A DNA stretch of 64,000 nucleotides from Calocera cornea HHB12733 (Eukaryota > Basidiomycota > Dacrymycetes > Dacrymycetales > Dacrymycetaceae), in the NCBI GenBank assembly GCA_001632435.1, contig KV423920.1:248001-312000 (forward strand), given 5' to 3'. Each line of letters begins with the position of its first letter. Position 1 is the first letter of the stretch. The position numbers and the translations under genes are program-made. The notes below the pieces were generated by a model. That model was given only the letters and a program-made list of their open reading frames with translations. It ran no database searches and was not told the DNA's origin. This document shows positions 59,548-64,000 of the stretch, one piece after another.

Positions 59548-59589
<42 letters not shown>

Positions 59590-60866
59590 GGCGGAGGCAC
59601 GTTGCAGGGGTGCCTGTCCCACTCGTGCTACAGTAGAGCGTGCTGACACTTGCTCACGGGACGGTCACAGGGTGCGGCTTGTACCGAATCTGACCGTTCC
59701 CGAGGTTGTCTATGGCGATTGCTGATGCTGTAAACAGTCAACCGGGGTGAGAACTGATGACGGGGCACCGCTCGCGAAACTCGCAGAATAAAGCGGGGCG
59801 ACTTAGGTGCGGTGCTGGGAATGCCCAGTCCGGGCCCCCGCACTGGCTGGAGACCTGCAGAGCGTACTGCGAAGGTACCGCCTCATGATGCGTTTGTCGT
59901 AATTGGGCTCAGCCATGGCCACCGCTCAGCCATTATTCCCCGCTTCTCTGACGCGTGCACACACGACTATATCTATCACATCCCCGCCTCCTCGCGTACT
60001 GCTCCTCCTCTTCTGGGCATGATCCATGGCGCATCATGCGAAGCCCGCGCCCAATTTCGACGCGAGCGGAAAGTGGGACCGAGGCGCCAACTGGGCCGCG
60101 AAAATCTGAGATGCCTCGCTGTTACGAATGGGGCGCCCTTACATATAGGGCTTGAATAATGTCATCATCCATCCGAGCTCGTGGCTTACGCGAGCTGACT
60201 CCTCCCTACCCTTGTATCGATGCGGTGGGTTCGGAGGATTATCCGAGTGGAGAAGGGCGTTCCTGGCCTGGCTCGTCCCGTTGGGGTGCATTGCATGCAG
60301 GCGTAGCGCCGACGCTCGGGCGCGACTTCCGAATGCCGCATCGGCTCGACCGGGATGCTGCTCGAGTTAGGGAATGTTCGAGAAAGTTGCTGTCTACCGT
60401 CCTGGGTGGAAAGGCACAATGGAAACGCGCAAGACAACCCGCTCGCCAGCGTGGAGGAACGTGTGCAATATAGCGATCGCGCCGCATCAGGCCGAACGTG
60501 CCGGCTGGAGGGGCCGTCCCGCCGGGTGATCGCAGGGAACAAACTTCGACCGACAACATTTACTAATGATACCCCGACTGAGCTTCTTGTGTGGGATGAT
60601 GATGTCTCATCCAGCAATTTCCTTCAAAGGGTTCGTATTGCTGAGGTAAGGAAAGGAAATATATTGCGCAGCCTACAATGCAGACCAAGTACTATGCCCC
60701 GCGTTTCACTGTCGTTGTATACTGTAAATGCATTATAAGTCTAGTGTACAGGCGACTCCAATACAACCGTATGTCAAGAACGTAACCAGGTAACGCGACG
60801 AATAGACCGACCCAAAGCCCCGCCTCCGGATATCTGACCCAATACCATAACCGCGTTCCAACATGT
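59152..60866. other. Intergenic with poly-G
   Basis: Upstream of the CCCH/RING gene and downstream of the Rab-like gene. Besides the G run nothing is supported. Confidence 0.5.
59549..59587. repeat. 39-base uninterrupted G run
   Basis: Counting the printed sequence gives 39 consecutive G from 59549 to 59587, about 400 bases upstream of the CCCH/RING gene start. The exact length is likely unreliable because of polymerase slippage in sequencing. Confidence 0.9.
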
Positions 60867-62233
60867 CTAAGTGCAGCAGTTGCCCTGCCTCCCCGGTAAT
60901 CCCAGCCTGATCCAACCTGTCCTTTTGTTTGCGGCCGCAGCGTCCGCCTCGGACGCTAGGGACCGGCGTGCCTCCTCCTCCGACCGCAGGACCATGACCT
61001 TCCTCGCGACATATTCGAAGACGGGGACGATGCTCGAACGATCCATGGACGAGGTGAAGAACAGCGCTGGCTCTGCAATCTCCTCGACCTCCTCGGTCAC
61101 GGGACCGAGTAACGGATCCGGAATGATGTCCGTGCCGGGCGTATCAACCTCTTCGTCATCCCCCTCCGCGAGCGCGAACGGCGTGATCGTGGCCTCCGAG
61201 TCGGATATGAAGGAGATCGCTTGAGTGTCCTCGCTGCTGGAGGAGTCGCCTCGCCTACGAGCGGCAGCGATTTTGGGCGGAGTTGATGGAGGGGTGGGTG
61301 TATTGACCCTGCCGGCAAACTCGCCGTCCAGCCTGTCGAAGAGGCTGGAGCTGGGCGTGTGGTAGATCGACGGGTGCGTCGCGATGCTCGTGAGCGTGCC
61401 GACTGTTCCGACAGTCCCGGTCCCTGCGAGCAGGTGACGCGTAGCGGAAGTCGACCGGTTGTGCGGAAAGTGCGCTTGGGAAGCGGAGGGCGTCGGGATG
61501 GGAGAGGATGTGCGGCGCGCGGGGATGTGGTGCGGTGGTGGAGTGCCCTCGTGTGGTGGGGAAGGAGATGGGGATGGCTGGGGGATGGGGATGACGAACT
61601 TCGGCGGCTGTGGGAGTGCGGACGAGACCGAGGCGAGCAACGGCTCTTGCCGCCGTCGCTTCCTCCCTCGCTGCTGCTGCTGCACCAGCTCAGGCAGCAA
61701 CGCGTCGACAAACGCCCTTGCCCCGGCCTCATCTACACCCTCTCCATCACGCTTCAGGTCCAGCTTGTTCCCGACCGCAACAACCACAGCGCCCTCAGTA
61801 CCCTCAACGCCGCTGAACTCGGCCCACCACTTCTTGAGCGCTTGAAGTGTGTTGGGCTTCGTGCAGTCGAACACGAGCAGCACTGCGTCGGCCCCGCGGA
61901 AGAAGGCACGGGAGAGAGGTGCGAAGCGGTCTTGTCCGGCTGTGTCCCATAACTGGAGAATGCACGCTTCGTGAGGTGGGAAGGTGAGGGTCAGACTATG
62001 AAAATCCAGTCCCACGGTCGGTCGGAAAGAGGGCGAGAAACGCGACGTGGTGTACTAGAAACGGGGGTTAGATCAACGGAGTAGTTAGAAATGCTGTAAA
62101 CGCACCTGATTTCTGAGACTCGTCTGAGAAGAGCGCATAGAGGTCAGCCAAGCACGCTAAGAGTGGTCTAAAGGCGGCGTACCTTTCCCACGCCAGACTC
62201 TCCAATGATGAGAACCTTGATGGTTTCCAGCAT
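60867..62233 (-). CDS. Rab-like small GTPase with ~200-residue insertion between G4 and G5
   Basis: Three exons: 62233-62183 (51 nt), a micro-exon 62123-62106 (18 nt) and 62054-60867; 418 residues, twice the usual Rab length. G1 GESGVGKTS spans the first intron; G2 region FRPTVGLDF; G3 DTAGQDRF near residue 60; G4 GNKLDLKRD near 118. The G5 equivalent TSSMDRSSIVPVFEYVARKV appears only at about 357. Between them lies a basic KRRRQ patch and a Ser/Pro/Thr-rich low-complexity insert with acidic end (GDDEEVDTPGTD). The C-terminus ends NCCT, a CCX-type prenylation signal, so membrane attachment by geranylgeranylation is expected. Vesicle traffic role by family; the specific Rab type is not resolved. 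Confidence 0.85.
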
Positions 62234-63976
62234 CTTGACTCCCTCGTCCCTCGCGGTGCTGGCGCACTTCGCGCCTGAACTCGCAAAGGTCGCTGTCTCG
62301 AGCGAAGCAAAGGACGAGGGGGAGCGCAGTCGGGCGTGCTGATACGACCTCGCGAGGCCGACTGTACAAGATCGCCGGGTCGCCGCATCCGGTCAGCGTT
62401 CATGTGGCGATGTACCGAAGCCGAGTTGCCGGCCATTGGCGCTCCGCACCGAAGCCGGAATGAAACCCTATCAATATGCTCTCTTTCGCCCTTCCTTTCT
62501 TTCAACCGTCGGCGTACGTGGTTGTTCGCTGATACGCGACCTTTGTTCGGGTGACTGGACCGGGTATGCTCCGCCAGAATACAACTTGGTCCGACGGATC
62601 AAGTTCTGCCGCAGAGTTTCAGTGCCTGGCTTCGTGTTCCTGGGCTAGGGAACGACCATCGAAGGACGTGCCAGCTCGTGGATCCGCGCTGGCTTGACAT
62701 TCGACCGCTCCACCTCTAACGCAAACACAATCAACTAATACAACGCGGCTTCGTTGGCTGAAATCGTTTCTGAGATCTCATGACGTCGCACGACTTCGCC
62801 GCTACTGCTGCTCTGACGCTTATCTGCAACGCCGCGGGCGTTCTGGAGATCCTTTATCGCGGTGTGAAAACGATGAGCCAGGAAGCCGAGCCAGCGCAGG
62901 CCGAGTCGCCCTCCCTATCATCCCTCGCCGTACCGGCTCTCAGCCTGTCTATCAACGACAGTCCGAGAGTCATGCGATACGCCCGAAGTCTCCCCATGCG
63001 GCTACGTGGCCGTGAGCTCGCGCTCGTCGTCGCCCCGGTATCGGCCTCTTGACGCTGTTTCGCTGGAGCAGCAACAGCGGATCATCCGTCTATCTTTGGT
63101 GTGGATCTTTGGCAGGTCCGGAGATCAGCCTCTTCGTTGCCTGCTACGGGAATATCCCACGGTTTTCCGCCGGCTGCACAGGAATGGAAATCGGGCAGGG
63201 CGATATACGCCAGCTAGATAGGCGAGTACGGGCGAAAACTTCAAGAATACGTCAGAGGGACGGAAGGCATCTGCCGTGCGTGATATTATCCTACCATGCA
63301 GGCTAATCAATGCATTTACGCGTGATACCCAGCCCCGCGCGATCTCCTCCGCTGTTCCTGTACCAAGACTCCGATGAAAGTTTCCCTTGTGCGGTTATGT
63401 TGCGGTGCCCCGTTTGGAGCTGGCGACTTCATCTCCTTAACTGGTAGCAACGATGCGGGGATAGCCGTCTCACCGCATGGGATGATATCGCGTATCGCGC
63501 CGTGTTCTCGAAGCAGAGCGTACCACATCGAAGAAAGACCTCCGGATCCCCGAAGGTAACGTGTGTTGCTATCTTTACTCTACAGGATACTCATGATTGT
63601 CTCAAGGCACATCTACATGACCAACGTATAGACAGTCAGGCATCACATGGCGTCATACGCTCTGGCAAAACCTCGGGTTGGCCTCCATATCTCTCGTCAT
63701 TCCTGGTATTCCGCGGACAGCCGCCTTTGCTGGATGTCGCAAAACGAGTTCCGGGCAACGTGTTGGACTCGCTAGCGTTCCAGTTGGTTCGGATGCCGTT
63801 AGGCACGGGGCAAACCGGCCGCATCCCCACACATCATTATTTAAAGTGCCCCGCATTCCCCACGGGACAACTCGCTAAACTCCCCCTTCGCACCCTGAGG
63901 CTTCGAGGTCGTCCACCTCGCTACCCTCTCCTCCTATAGCCCTTCCAACGACCCTTCCCAGCACATCTCGCCCAAC
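62234..63976. other. Intergenic at the window end
   Basis: 1.7 kb. A 90-codon ORF at 62780-63052 (starting MTSHDFAATAALTLICNAAG) has a plausible hydrophobic start but no continuation; I do not call it. The last 150 bases are the leader of the gene at 63977. Confidence 0.4.
63838..63845 (+). promoter_or_regulatory. TATA-like element before the gene at the window end
   Basis: TATTTAAA lies about 132 bases before the ATG at 63977, followed by a CT-rich leader. Confidence 0.4.
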
Positions 63977-64000
63977 ATGGCCGGAGGTGCAGCAGTTGCG
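63977..64000 (+). CDS. Start of a gene cut by the window edge
   Basis: After a CT-rich leader and CCAACATGG context, an open frame begins MAGGAAVA and runs off the window. The context (TATA-like box, pyrimidine leader, near-Kozak ATG) suggests a real start. Eight residues are too few to name a product; some fungal sugar transporters begin similarly, but that is only a hint. Confidence 0.4.

Noticed and set aside
59293..59649. Poly-proline ORF over the G run
   Set aside because: The proline tract is simply the G run read on the minus strand; nothing protein-like flanks it.
62780..63052. 90-codon ORF with NLR-like N-terminal look
   Set aside because: The resemblance is vague and no NACHT or repeat domain follows in the next 900 bases.

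Overview
This is nuclear DNA of a filamentous basidiomycete, most likely an Agaricomycete. The sequence is GC-rich, genes are compact, and nearly every coding region is cut by introns of about 50 bases that mostly start GTRNGT (gtacgt, gtgcgt) and end in a branch-point-like CTAAC/CTGAC followed by a nearby AG. The gene set fits: a heterotrimeric G-protein alpha subunit, a GPR1/FUN34-type acetate transporter, an E-class cytochrome P450, F-box/leucine-rich proteins and a CCCH/RING-IBR protein. There are no rRNA, tRNA or CRISPR loci that I can support. One run of 100 N (40423-40522) is an assembly gap. All exon structures below were derived by hand from splice signals, reading phase and family conservation.

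Layout. 0.4-3.3 kb: a ChaC-type gamma-glutamylcyclotransferase (+) and a CNNM/Mam3-type membrane protein (-). 3.8-24.6 kb: a duplicated block. A DUF4140/DUF4139 gene (-) and an F-box/LRR gene (+) form a divergent pair. The same pair recurs in mirror image at 15.3-19.9 kb, followed by two more tandem DUF4139 copies. Between the mirrored pairs lie NAA38/LSMD1-like, DPM1 and a G-alpha gene. A 543 bp MITE-like element sits inside the second divergent promoter. 24.9-27.9 kb: an internally deleted pseudogene of a fungal 'MGT...' family, a 576 bp MITE-like element with 9 bp target duplication, and a cluster of short tandem repeats. 28-37.6 kb: pantothenate synthetase (PanC), two large unrecognised proteins in convergent orientation, and an 882-residue multi-pass membrane protein. 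38.9-49.2 kb: acetate transporter, CaMK-like kinase, Gdt1/UPF0016 cation transporter, an acidic protein with an RTC4-like C-terminus, and the P450. 49.7-54.5 kb: TDP1 with N-terminal UIM motifs and the intact paralogue of the pseudogene, which carries an internal F-box-like motif. 54.5-56.7 kb: an AT-richer gene-poor stretch. 56.7-62.2 kb: a CCCH/RRM/KH/RING-IBR protein that lacks RING2, a 39-base G run, and a Rab-like GTPase with a very long insertion between its G4 and G5 motifs. The last bases start another gene.

Functional links are limited, as usual for a eukaryotic chromosome. G-alpha and the CaMK-like kinase are both signalling genes, and DPM1 and Gdt1 both serve ER/Golgi glycosylation. 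The most unusual structure is the mirrored F-box/DUF4139 divergent pair with tandem expansion of the DUF4139 side and rapidly diverging Gln/Met/Pro-rich linkers.
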